From: an uncultured Oscillospiraceae bacterium
GTDB lineage: Bacteria > Bacillota > Clostridia > Oscillospirales > Ruminococcaceae
Assembly (NCBI GenBank): GCA_900539195.1
Contig: UQBC01000025.1
Span: 1 to 41,045, forward strand
Length of the DNA: 41,045 nucleotides
Reading direction: 5' to 3'
A program made the translations under genes and the position numbers. Position 1 is the first letter of the stretch, and the number at the start of each line of letters is the position of its first letter. Below are positions 24,074 to 32,290 of the stretch, in pieces. The notes beneath the pieces were generated by a model. The model saw only the letters and a list, made by a program, of their open reading frames with translations, was not told the DNA's origin and ran no database searches.

Positions 24074-26710
24074 TCAGCCGATCATGTTCTTTACGATATC
24101 TGTAAGAGCGAGGAGCGCTTCGTCAATCTTAGTAACGTCTGCGATACCTGCCATAGCTGTATCGGGCTTTCCGCCGCCCTTACCGCCTGCGATAGCCGCA
24201 ATTTCCTTAACTATCTTACCTGCATTTGCGCCCTTTGCAACAGCCTCGGGGCTTGCGATGCAAAGGAAGTTGCCCTTGCCGTCGGATACGCCTGCAAGCA
24301 CTGCGATGAACGAATCGTTGGCGTCTTTCAGCTTGTCGCCGGCTTTTCTGAGGCTGTCGCCCGTTACGCCCGAAAGCATAGCGGAGAATACCTTTATGCC
24401 GTTTACTTCTGTTGCGTTCTCTGTTACATTCTTCATCTGGCTCATTGAAATGATGCCGTTAAGGCGGTCTATCTCAGCTTGCATAGCGTGCATCTCGTTC
24501 ATCATATTTTCGCACTTCTGCATTACGGCGGAGGGGTTTGCTATTTTCAGTACCTGAGCAATGTTTGTAACCATTGCCTTTGTCTGATCGTATGCGGAGA
24601 GTACATTGTAGCCTGTTACGGCTTCGATTCTTCTTACGCCCGAAGCTACCGATGTTTCGGAAATTATCTTGAACAGACCTGCCTTTGCGGTATTGTCAAG
24701 GTGAGTACCGCCGCAGAACTCTGTTGAAACATCGCCTGCCTGTACAACTCTAACAATATCACCGTACTTTTCACCGAACAGAGCCATTGCACCCTTCTTG
24801 CGTGCTTCTTCAATAGGAAGCTCCTCGGTTACTACCGGGATACCTGCAAGAATCCAGTCATTTACGAGCATTTCGATCTTTTCAAGCTCTTTGGGAGTTA
24901 CTGCGCTGAAGTGACTGAAGTCAAAACGGCATCTGTAGGGATCTACAAAAGAACCTGCCTGGTGAACGTGGTCGCCGAGAACCTTTCTGAGCGCCGCCTG
25001 TAAAAGATGTGCGCAGGTGTGGTTTCTCGCTGTAGCCATACGCTTCTTTTCATCGACAGCCGATTTTACGCTGTCATCTGTATAGAAGCAACCGCTCTCG
25101 ACATGGCAGTTGCAGATAAACTGTCCTGCGCCTGTCTTTTTGGTGTCGATAACCTGCATTACGTTTTCGCCTGCCGTAATTGTACCGCAATCGCCGACCT
25201 GTCCGCCGCTTTCTGCGTAGAAAGGTGTAACGTCAAGAACAACGGTTACCTCATCGCCCTCGTTGCAGACATCTGTAACCTCGCCGTCCTTTATCATAGC
25301 AAGGATCTTGCTGTCGGCGGTAAGCGACTTGTAGCCTACGAATGTAGTTGTAAGTCCGCTGAGCGCATTGGCCGTAGCTTCGTCCCAGCCGCCCTTGAAT
25401 GCCTGATTTGAGCGTGCCTTTGCCTTCTGCTCATTCATAAGCTCGAAGAAGCGTTCTTCATCTATACCGATATTCTTCTCCTGAAGGATCTCTCTTGTAA
25501 GGTCAATGGGGAAGCCGTATGTGTCGTGCAGCTTGAAAAGGTTTTCGCCGCTTAAGATAGGCTTCTGCGTATCGTCTGCTGAAAGCTCCTTTATAAATTC
25601 GCCGAGTATCTGCATACCCTTGTCAACTGTCTTTGCGAAGCTCTCTTCCTCTGTCTTGATGACCTTCTTTATATATTCTCTCTTTTCGTCAAGCTCAGGA
25701 TAAGCTGTGAGGTTTTCGTTTATAACCGTGTCGCATATCTCATAGAGGAAGGGTCTGTTTACGCCGAGCATTCTGCCGTGTCTTGCGGCACGTCTTAACA
25801 GACGGCGCAGAACGTAGCCTCTGCCCTCGTTTGAAGGACGGATACCGTCGCCTACCATAAATGTCGTTGAACGGATATGGTCGGTAATAACACGGATAGA
25901 AACGTCTGTTGTGGGGTCATCGTGATAGCTTACACCTGCAACGGAGCAGATCTTCTTCATAATGTTCTGAATAGTATCAACTTCAAACAGGTTGTCAACA
26001 TCCTGCATTACGCAGGCAAGACGCTCAAGTCCCATACCTGTATCAATGTTCTTTGTTGCAAGCTGAGTATAGTTGCCCTTGCCGTCATTGTCGAACTGTG
26101 TGAATACGAGGTTCCATATCTCGATTATTCTGTCGCATTCGCCTGCCTGTTCAAAGTTCTCAAAAGGACCGTATTTTTCACCTCTGTCAAAGTGTATCTC
26201 AGAGCAGGGACCGCAGGGTCCGCTTCCGTGCTCCCAGAAGTTGTCTGCCTTGCCGAGCTTGATTATTCTGTCACGGGGTACGCCGACTTCATTTGCCCAG
26301 ATGTCGCCTGCTTCATCGTCTTCTTCATAAATTGTGACCCACAGTCTGTCTTCGGGGATCTCAAGTACCTTTGTGAGATACTCCCACGCCCATGCAGTAG
26401 CCTCGTGCTTGAAGTAATCGCCGAATGAGAAGTTGCCGAGCATTTCAAAATATGTGCCGTGTCTTGCCGTTTTACCTACATTGTCAATGTCGGGTGTTCT
26501 GATACACTTCTGACAAGTCGTTACACGGTGTCTTGGGGGCTCTTCAATGCCCTGAAAATACTTTTTAAGAGGTGTCATACCTGCGTTGATAAGAAGTACA
26601 GAGTTATCACCCTGCGGTACAAGCGGTGCCGACGCCATTCTCAGATGTCCTTTGCTCTCGAAAAATTTTAGATAGCTTTCTCTAAGATCGTTAAGTCCTG
26701 TCCATTTCAT
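24074..26710 (-). CDS. alaS: Alanyl-tRNA synthetase
   Basis: The enzyme charges tRNA-Ala with alanine. The 878-aa product is full length. The class II catalytic core lies at about residues 1-240 (LRESYLKFFESKGH, LINAGMTPLKKYF, HFDRG, and the motif 3-type GMGLERL). The editing domain has its zinc ligands in HTCAH and in CGGTHLDNT. The C-Ala dimerisation end has GGKGGGKPDTAMAG. It is first in a seven-gene operon that continues to 17346. The leader is only about 70 nt, too short for a T-box, so unlike many Firmicutes synthetases it is not controlled that way. The start fits the family N-terminus MKWTGLNDLRESYL. Confidence 0.98.
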   Translation of the reverse strand: MKWTGLNDLRESYLKFFESKGHLRMASAPLVPQGDNSVLLINAGMTPLKKYFQGIEEPPRHRVTTCQKCIRTPDIDNVGKTARHGTYFEMLGNFSFGDYFKHEATAWAWEYLTKVLEIPEDRLWVTIYEEDDEAGDIWANEVGVPRDRIIKLGKADNFWEHGSGPCGPCSEIHFDRGEKYGPFENFEQAGECDRIIEIWNLVFTQFDNDGKGNYTQLATKNIDTGMGLERLACVMQDVDNLFEVDTIQNIMKKICSVAGVSYHDDPTTDVSIRVITDHIRSTTFMVGDGIRPSNEGRGYVLRRLLRRAARHGRMLGVNRPFLYEICDTVINENLTAYPELDEKREYIKKVIKTEEESFAKTVDKGMQILGEFIKELSADDTQKPILSGENLFKLHDTYGFPIDLTREILQEKNIGIDEERFFELMNEQKAKARSNQAFKGGWDEATANALSGLTTTFVGYKSLTADSKILAMIKDGEVTDVCNEGDEVTVVLDVTPFYAESGGQVGDCGTITAGENVMQVIDTKKTGAGQFICNCHVESGCFYTDDSVKSAVDEKKRMATARNHTCAHLLQAALRKVLGDHVHQAGSFVDPYRCRFDFSHFSAVTPKELEKIEMLVNDWILAGIPVVTEELPIEEARKKGAMALFGEKYGDIVRVVQAGDVSTEFCGGTHLDNTAKAGLFKIISETSVASGVRRIEAVTGYNVLSAYDQTKAMVTNIAQVLKIANPSAVMQKCENMMNEMHAMQAEIDRLNGIISMSQMKNVTENATEVNGIKVFSAMLSGVTGDSLRKAGDKLKDANDSFIAVLAGVSDGKGNFLCIASPEAVAKGANAGKIVKEIAAIAGGKGGGKPDTAMAGIADVTKIDEALLALTDIVKNMIG

Positions 26711-26786
26711 ATAATTTATGATTCCTTCCGTTTATCATCAGGGACGCAAAAGCAGTACCCGATTTTTAGTTGAACATACATATTTA

Positions 26787-26814
26787 ATTATATCCGATTT
26801 TGGCAAAAAGTCAA
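26787..26814 (-). promoter_or_regulatory. Sigma-A promoter of the alaS operon
   Basis: On the minus strand TTGACT (26814-26809) and TATAAT (26792-26787) are spaced by 16 bp. The predicted start is near 26780. Confidence 0.8.
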
Positions 26815-26854
26815 TATTTTTTTGCGATAAAGGGCAATTGATAAGGAATAAAAG

Positions 26855-26883
26855 AAAATAGCACCCGATAAGGGTGCTATTTT
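26855..26883 (-). terminator. Terminator of the dusB operon
   Basis: A perfect 12-bp stem (AAAATAGCACCC / GGGTGCTATTTT) with a 5-nt loop starts 6 bases after the stop at 26889. On the minus strand it ends in a T-rich tail. Confidence 0.85.
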
Positions 26884-26888
26884 AAGAA

Positions 26889-27917
26889 TTATTCTGTTGC
26901 CTGTGGATTGTTTTCACTGTTGTTTATTGTATCTGAGGAATTTTCACTTTCTGCAGCGGAAACAGAACTGTTTTCCGGTTCGGCTTTATCGCTCGGATTG
27001 ACCCCGAATGCTTTTGCGGCTGTGCCGATAAGCTCGGTAATTCTGCCGCTCGGACGCTCAAAATACTTGTTTTTCAGCACGGTTATTTTTCCGTCCTTGA
27101 CCGCTTTCAGATCGGAGTAATTTTCGTTTGCGGTCAGTGTGTCTTCACCGATCGTATCGCTGACGAATATAATGTCAGGTTGATTATCCGCAAGATCTGC
27201 CGCCTTATATGAGTAACCGCTTGAACTTTCTGCAATATTGGTGCCGAAAAGGCTGAGAACGGCGCTTTCAAATGTATCTCCGCCGGCTGGGGTGTTTGCG
27301 GCTGTGACATATATGAATTTCTTATCGGTCTTTTTTATCGCGTCAAGCTGTTTTTTTATCGGCGAGAATGCTTTTTCACCTGCCGCTTCTCCGTCAAACT
27401 GACCGTTCATTGCCAGTCCGAAGAACTTGTATACATTCTCAAATTCTTCAATGCTTCTGGGGGAGGGGATAACAAGCACCTTGATTCCCTGTGCCTCAAG
27501 CGATATCTTGTCCTTGGTTACGATCGGTGTTGCCGTAATGACAAGATCCGGTTTGAGCTTTTTAATAGCCGCAATGTCGGGGTTTGCGCTGCTTGCCGCC
27601 TTGGGAAGTTCCTTTACGGTCTCAGGGTAGTCGCAGTAGTCGCTGACGGCGGTTATTTTTTTCCCGTATCCCATTTCAAACAGTATTTCGGTATATGCCG
27701 GGGTGAGTGATACGATCTTTTCGGGAGCTTTGGTGATCTCCGTATTGTTCAGCGTTACAGGGTAGGCGCTGAGCGATTCGCTGTTTTGCGATGAACTGCT
27801 GCCATCCGTTATAGCACCCGATGATTTTCCGGGTATCAGCATGATGTTTTCACAGCCGCCGAATGTGACGGTCAGCGCGAGCAGGATTGCTGTCAGCGCT
27901 AAAAGCTTTCTTTTCAT
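26889..27917 (-). CDS. ABC transporter substrate-binding lipoprotein (BtuF/FepB-like), orphan
   Basis: The 342-aa protein has a lipoprotein signal (GGC, Cys22), a Ser-rich linker, and a helical-backbone type III periplasmic-binding fold. It has the family start RIVSLTPAYTEILFEMG-like stretch (here KIVSLTPAYTEILFEMG), then VSDYCDYPETVKELP, and KKLKPDLVITATPI. Relatives bind cobalamin, heme or ferric siderophores; the ligand is not evident. No permease or ATPase gene is near, so it must work with components encoded elsewhere or serve another role. A Ser/Glu-rich tail follows the domain. One base separates it from the DUF815 gene. Confidence 0.9.
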   Translation of the reverse strand: MKRKLLALTAILLALTVTFGGCENIMLIPGKSSGAITDGSSSSQNSESLSAYPVTLNNTEITKAPEKIVSLTPAYTEILFEMGYGKKITAVSDYCDYPETVKELPKAASSANPDIAAIKKLKPDLVITATPIVTKDKISLEAQGIKVLVIPSPRSIEEFENVYKFFGLAMNGQFDGEAAGEKAFSPIKKQLDAIKKTDKKFIYVTAANTPAGGDTFESAVLSLFGTNIAESSSGYSYKAADLADNQPDIIFVSDTIGEDTLTANENYSDLKAVKDGKITVLKNKYFERPSGRITELIGTAAKAFGVNPSDKAEPENSSVSAAESENSSDTINNSENNPQATE

Positions 27918-27918
27918 A

Positions 27919-29112
27919 TCACATCTTCTCCGGGTCTATGCCGAGAGCAAGCTTTGATTGCAGGCTGTCTGCAAACTGTCTGGCTATTCTCGGCGATCTG
28001 CCGTTACGCTTTAGTGCAAATCTTTCAGCGCATCTGTCGAGTTTGTCCATATCTATTATAATTCCTCTGTCGAGGATAAGACTGCGTACAATTTCAAGAT
28101 ATGTTTCCTTGTTGGGAGCAAGGAATGTAACGAACAGACCGAATCTGTCGGACAGCGACATACTTTCATCGATTTCGTCTGCACTGTGGACATTGTCGCC
28201 CATACGACTGCTTTCGGTTTCCTTGATAAGATGGCGGCGATTGGTGGTCGCATATATGAGTATATTTGACGGTCTGCCGCATACAGAGCCTTCAAGAACC
28301 TTTTTAAGTATACCGAAGCCTTCATCGTTTTCGCCGAATGAAAGGTCGTCGATGAAGATGATGAACTTGAGAGGACTTGCACTAAGTGTTTTGTACAGTG
28401 TCGGCAGGCAGGCAACATCCTTTTTGTCTACCTGTACTATGCGTAAATTCGCATATTCATTGAGGAGCGCCTTGACGGTCGATGATTTTCCTGTACCTCT
28501 GTCACCGTAGAGCAGAGCATTGTCTGCGGGGTGACCTGCTATGAATGCTCTTGTGTTATCAACAATCTGCTTTCTTTGCGATTCGTATTTCTTGAGGTCT
28601 GACAGACGTATAGCATCGGGCTTTTCGATAGGCTGAAGCTCGCCGTTGTCATAGACAAAAGCCTTGTACTTGGCGTAAATGCCGCTTCCGTTCTCGCTTA
28701 TATGACGGATAAAATACTCTGCGTTGCAGTCAAATCCGCCCGTTACATATTCGGGGAGGGAGAAAATAAAGTTCTCATTGAATTTCTGAAAGAGGTAATC
28801 TTTCAGCTTGTGAGCCGACATCTTTGCAAGCTCTTTTATGACCGATACGTCATATTCGACCGCATACTGCTTGTTTGTATCTTCTTTTTTTATGTAGCTT
28901 TCAATGAGCTTTGAATCTGCATAGGTAAGAAGTTCACGCAGATAATCAGCAAGCGTCTTGTCGTGTGTCAGCAGATAACGTGCAATATTCGTATACGCGT
29001 CTATCGCTGTGCATTCATCGTCGCTTGCGAGCCGTTCAAACTGACCTATCAGATAATCGCCGCTTATGTCAAATGCGGTGAGAGATCTTAATTTGTGTGA
29101 TGTTTCTTTCAT
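27919..29112 (-). CDS. AAA+ ATPase of the DUF815 family
   Basis: The 397-aa protein has a helical N-terminal part of about 190 residues, then a P-loop ATPase. Walker A is GDRGTGKS (residues 203-210), Walker B is FIIFIDDLSF (250-259), and IYATTNRRHLIKE holds the sensor-1 Asn. DUF815 ATPases are widespread and uncharacterised; the group resembles remodelling or chaperone-type AAA+ proteins. It follows dusB by 22 bases and precedes the lipoprotein gene by 1 base, so the three are cotranscribed. The ATG follows GAAAGGCAAGAAC. Its substrate is unknown. Confidence 0.9.
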   Translation of the reverse strand: MKETSHKLRSLTAFDISGDYLIGQFERLASDDECTAIDAYTNIARYLLTHDKTLADYLRELLTYADSKLIESYIKKEDTNKQYAVEYDVSVIKELAKMSAHKLKDYLFQKFNENFIFSLPEYVTGGFDCNAEYFIRHISENGSGIYAKYKAFVYDNGELQPIEKPDAIRLSDLKKYESQRKQIVDNTRAFIAGHPADNALLYGDRGTGKSSTVKALLNEYANLRIVQVDKKDVACLPTLYKTLSASPLKFIIFIDDLSFGENDEGFGILKKVLEGSVCGRPSNILIYATTNRRHLIKETESSRMGDNVHSADEIDESMSLSDRFGLFVTFLAPNKETYLEIVRSLILDRGIIIDMDKLDRCAERFALKRNGRSPRIARQFADSLQSKLALGIDPEKM

Positions 29113-29134
29113 GTTCTTGCCTTTCTTTCTGTCC

Positions 29135-30118
29135 TTATATATCCTGCTGTGCCGTGTTTCTTATAAGCGCCAGCATATTGTCAAAATCCTCAAGCGTTGA
29201 CAGACTGCCGCACATATTGCGGAGCTTTGCCGCACCGGGTCTGCCTTTGAGATACCATGCAGTGTGCTTTCTGGCTTCCTTCATTCCGATATATTCACCC
29301 TTATCTGCACAAAGCAGTCTGATATGCTCATTCATGATATCAAGCTGTTCATCGGGGGAGGGGGGAGGCGGCGTTTTACCCGTTTCAAGATAGTGCTTTA
29401 TTTCCGAGAATATCCACGGTCTGCCGCAGGCGGCTCTGCCGACCATAACCAGATCACAGCCGGTGTAATCGTACATATGTTTACAGCTTTCTCCGCTGTC
29501 AATATCTCCGTTTCCTATTACAGGTATATTCAGTGCCTGTTTTACTTCTGCGATTATGTCGAGGTCTGCCTTTCCGCTGTACATCTGGTTCTTTGTCCTG
29601 CCGTGAACAGCTACGGCAGACGCTCCGCTTTCCTGCGCAACACGGGCAACTTCGACTGCGTTTACGTTCTTTTCGTCCCAGCCTTTTCTTATCTTGACCG
29701 TTACCGGGATATCTGTGGCTTTTACTACCGCCTCAACGATATGTCCGAGAAGAACGGGATCTTTCATAAGTGCAGAGCCTGCGCCGTTTCCCGCAACCTT
29801 CGGTACGGGACAGCCGCAGTTTATATCTATGAAGTCGGGCTTATACTGTGCCGCAATAACAGCCGCCTTTGCCATAAATTCAGGCTCACTGCCGAAAAGC
29901 TGTATTGCCATAGGACGCTCATAATCGGTGACGGTAAGCAGAGCCGCAGTTTTCCTGTCGGAATAGCACAGCCCTTTTGCACTTGCCATTTCTCCTGTGA
30001 GCAGTGCCGCACCGTATTTTTTGCACATAGTACGCATTGCCTTATCGGCAACAGACGCCATCGGAGCCAGTGAAGCGGTTTTTTCTATTTTAACATTTCC
30101 GATTGTAATGTATTCCAC
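29135..30118 (-). CDS. dusB: tRNA-dihydrouridine synthase (DusB-like)
   Basis: The FMN-dependent enzyme reduces uridine to dihydrouridine in tRNA. The 327-aa product has the TIM-barrel Dus signatures SLAPMASVADKAMR, DFIDINCGCPVPKV with the catalytic Cys, VTVKIRKGWD, VHGRTKNQMYSG, NIPVIGNGDI and VMVGRAACGRPWIF. The start is GTG at 30118: an in-frame stop lies three codons upstream and no closer start fits. The likely ribosome site GAAAGGAG lies unusually far (about 16 nt) upstream, so initiation may be weak. First gene of a three-gene operon. Confidence 0.93.
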   Translation of the reverse strand: MEYITIGNVKIEKTASLAPMASVADKAMRTMCKKYGAALLTGEMASAKGLCYSDRKTAALLTVTDYERPMAIQLFGSEPEFMAKAAVIAAQYKPDFIDINCGCPVPKVAGNGAGSALMKDPVLLGHIVEAVVKATDIPVTVKIRKGWDEKNVNAVEVARVAQESGASAVAVHGRTKNQMYSGKADLDIIAEVKQALNIPVIGNGDIDSGESCKHMYDYTGCDLVMVGRAACGRPWIFSEIKHYLETGKTPPPPSPDEQLDIMNEHIRLLCADKGEYIGMKEARKHTAWYLKGRPGAAKLRNMCGSLSTLEDFDNMLALIRNTAQQDI

Positions 30119-30158
30119 TGTCGGTTTAAGTTGACTCCTTTCGGAATATATTTAAATT

Positions 30159-30187
30159 ATTATATCACTTTTTTATCGTCTGTTCAA
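30159..30187 (-). promoter_or_regulatory. Sigma-A promoter of the dusB operon
   Basis: On the minus strand TTGAAC (30187-30182) and TATAAT (30164-30159) are spaced by 17 bp, about 40 bp before the GTG start. Confidence 0.75.
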
Positions 30188-30259
30188 TAGTTTATGAGGC
30201 TGTGAATACGGAAGTTGCCGCCAATCTGAATCTTTTTATACAATATTCCTATTTTTAAC

Positions 30260-30288
30260 TTGCAATTCGTCAAAAAATATTGTATAAT
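30260..30288 (+). promoter_or_regulatory. Sigma-A promoter of the YesL-like gene
   Basis: TTGCAA (30260-30265) and TATAAT (30283-30288) are spaced by 17 bp. The predicted start near 30295 leaves a leader of about 120 nt. Confidence 0.75.
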
Positions 30289-30289
30289 A

Positions 30290-30319
30290 TTACACGGTAT
30301 TTTTACCGCATGAGTGTAA
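30290..30319 (+). other. Nested hairpin at the 5' end of the YesL-like leader
   Basis: TTACAC...GTGTAA encloses CGGTA-N4-TACCG. The palindrome overlaps the predicted transcription start, so it could be an operator or a 5' stability hairpin. Further downstream the 8-mer TTCACGTT occurs twice in tandem just before the ribosome binding site. The rest of the 30119-30415 gap shows only the two promoters. Confidence 0.4.
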
Positions 30320-30415
30320 CGGATTATTTAAACGCTGTTAACATTACGGTGTTATCATTGATATAATGCCGTTAAGGCAGAAATGTTCACGTTTTCACGT
30401 TAAGGAGTTGTTATC

Positions 30416-31240
30416 TTGGCATTCAAGTTATTCGATTATCAGAGTTCGGGCAAGGGCGTATCAAAATCGGCACCGCAGAAAAAGCCGTTTTTCAAATATT
30501 GGGAAATATTCGGCAGAAAGTTCTGGAAGCTGATAGAGCTTAATATGCTGTATGTTCTTTTCTGCATACCCATAATTACCTTCGGACCTGCTACGGCGGC
30601 TCTTACTCACGTTATGAGAAAGTTCATTCTCGAACAGCCGTGTTTTGTTTTCGATGAATTCTTTACTGCTTTCAAGAAGAATTTCAAGCAGTCGGTCTTT
30701 ATTGGTATAGTTGACGTTATAATGATAGTATCCGTATGGATTGCCTGCTTCCAGTTTCTGATGAACGAATCGCTTCCCGACGGCTCGCTTGTGTTTATCT
30801 GTATTATGATATGCTGTGCTACTCTTGTGTTTATAATGCACTTCTATATTTATCTTGAGATTGTTGCACTGAACCTTTCAATCGGCTCGATTCTCAAGAA
30901 CGCTGTTTTCCTTGTTTTCCTCGGAGTAAAGCGTAATTTCATTGCGCTTATCATCAATCTCGTTATAATAAGTCTTATTGTGCTTTTTTTACCTTTTTCG
31001 GTATTTGCGGTTATATTCTTACCGTTGTCGCTTATGTGCTTTACCACTACATTCATCTGTTATCCCGTGATACAGAAATATATTGTCAATCCGTATTACG
31101 AGGAGCGCGGCGAGCGTAACCCCGAGCTTGGTCCGATAAGCGAAGAGGATATTGCCGAGAATGCTGTCTTTGTTGACAGAGGCGGCAGTGAAAAGGAGAT
31201 CAAGGCGGTTCCCAAGGCACACGGCAAAGTTATCAAATAA
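30416..31240 (+). CDS. YesL/DUF624-family membrane protein
   Basis: The 274-aa protein has five or six hydrophobic helices. It carries the DUF624 layout: a short N-terminus with KYWEIFGRKFWKLIELNMLY (20 residues), GPATAALTHVMRKF, and a later ENP-like ending IQKYIVNPYYEE. Members are common in Firmicutes next to sugar transport genes, and their role is unknown. The C-terminal 45 residues are charged and cytoplasmic. The start is TTG at 30416 with AAGGAG 9 nt upstream. Transcribed alone, between its own promoter and a strong terminator. Confidence 0.85.
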   Translation: MAFKLFDYQSSGKGVSKSAPQKKPFFKYWEIFGRKFWKLIELNMLYVLFCIPIITFGPATAALTHVMRKFILEQPCFVFDEFFTAFKKNFKQSVFIGIVDVIMIVSVWIACFQFLMNESLPDGSLVFICIMICCATLVFIMHFYIYLEIVALNLSIGSILKNAVFLVFLGVKRNFIALIINLVIISLIVLFLPFSVFAVIFLPLSLMCFTTTFICYPVIQKYIVNPYYEERGERNPELGPISEEDIAENAVFVDRGGSEKEIKAVPKAHGKVIK

Positions 31241-31245
31241 TTATT

Positions 31246-31281
31246 ACGGCATTCCCGCAGAAAGTGCGGGAATGCCGTTTT
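31246..31281 (+). terminator. Terminator of the YesL-like gene
   Basis: A perfect 14-bp stem (ACGGCATTCCCGCA / TGCGGGAATGCCGT) with a 5-nt loop is followed by T residues. Confidence 0.85.
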
Positions 31282-31320
31282 GCGTAAAAAAGGGGATTCG
31301 ACCCGTATTTACAAAAAATG

Positions 31321-31349
31321 TTGCATTATACCTTTAAAAGTGGTATAAT
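31321..31349 (+). promoter_or_regulatory. Sigma-A promoter of the PHP-to-ruvX operon
   Basis: TTGCAT (31321-31326) and TATAAT (31344-31349) are spaced by 17 bp. The ATG at 31356 would sit right at the transcription start, supporting the start at 31419. Confidence 0.75.
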
Positions 31350-31418
31350 TATATTATGTATCGTGCAGTTTTTACTGCATCGTTATCCGGCAGAACAAAA
31401 AGAAAGAAGGGTATTGAT

Positions 31419-32264
31419 ATGAAGGCTGATTTACATTGTCACACAACAATGTCCGACGGTTCACTGGGTCTTGAAGAAACCATTGCGCAGGCAAAGCGTT
31501 ACGGCATCGATTATTTTGCGATAACCGACCACGACACGCTTTCATCTTCGTCAAGGGCGGTTGTACTCGGTGAACGTTACGGCGTAAACGTAATTCCTGC
31601 TGTCGAGTTTTCTACATACGACAGCAAGCACGGAACAAAAGCGCACATAATCTGTTATAATCCCGAAAAGCCTAACAGACTTGAAGGCTTATGTCTGCGC
31701 ACTTGTGAACTGCGTAAGAAGCGTGGCAAGCAGATGGCTATGAAAGTGCTTGAAAAATATCCTATAACGCTTGAGAGCATATTGCGCTATGCCACAGGCA
31801 GCAAAGTAATATTCAAGTGTCATATCATGCACGCCCTTATGGACTACGGTTATACTACCGATCTTTACGGAAAAGTATATGACGAGCTGTTCAATCCCGT
31901 AACGGGACTTTGCGCAGAGGAAGTAAGTACGGATATGCAGGACTATCCCGAGGTGCATTTTGTGCTGGAACTCATTCACTCGGCAGGCGGTTTAGCGGTA
32001 CTTGCTCACCCCGCTGTATTCGACAATTTTGAACTGCTTGAGGAGCTTGCCGCAGCAGGAAAGATAGACGGTGCGGAGGTATGGCACCAGAGTGCAAATG
32101 ATGAACAGCGTGAAAGACTGCTTAAAATAGCGGAAGAGCACAATCTCATAACGACTGGCGGCTCTGATTTTCACGGATTCTATAACCACTATCCGATAGC
32201 TATCGGCACGAACTACACTCCCGATGATTCGCTTCAGCGTATTCTGAAACGGAAAATAAAATAA
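31419..32264 (+). CDS. PHP-domain phosphoesterase (TrpH/RnaAM-like)
   Basis: The 281-aa protein is a stand-alone PHP domain. It has the metal-binding motifs DLHCHTTMSDG (H6, H8), ITDHDTL, VIPAVEFS, VLAHPAVF and GGSDFHG. Related enzymes remove the 3'-phosphate from 3',5'-nucleoside bisphosphates or trim RNA 5' ends; the exact substrate here is inferred from family only. The ATG at 31419 follows AGAAAGAAGG and starts directly on the first motif. It heads an operon with malic enzyme 26 bases downstream. Confidence 0.9.
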   Translation: MKADLHCHTTMSDGSLGLEETIAQAKRYGIDYFAITDHDTLSSSSRAVVLGERYGVNVIPAVEFSTYDSKHGTKAHIICYNPEKPNRLEGLCLRTCELRKKRGKQMAMKVLEKYPITLESILRYATGSKVIFKCHIMHALMDYGYTTDLYGKVYDELFNPVTGLCAEEVSTDMQDYPEVHFVLELIHSAGGLAVLAHPAVFDNFELLEELAAAGKIDGAEVWHQSANDEQRERLLKIAEEHNLITTGGSDFHGFYNHYPIAIGTNYTPDDSLQRILKRKIK

Positions 32265-32290
32265 TTATCCCAAAAGGAAGGAAAAGAAAA

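Noticed and set aside
26711..26888. T-box leader of alaS
   Set aside because: The promoter at 26787-26814 leaves only about 70 nt before the start, and no T-box sequence or terminator is present.
29264..30073. 269-codon open frame on the + strand
   Set aside because: It lies wholly opposite dusB, has no ribosome binding site and encodes no recognisable protein.
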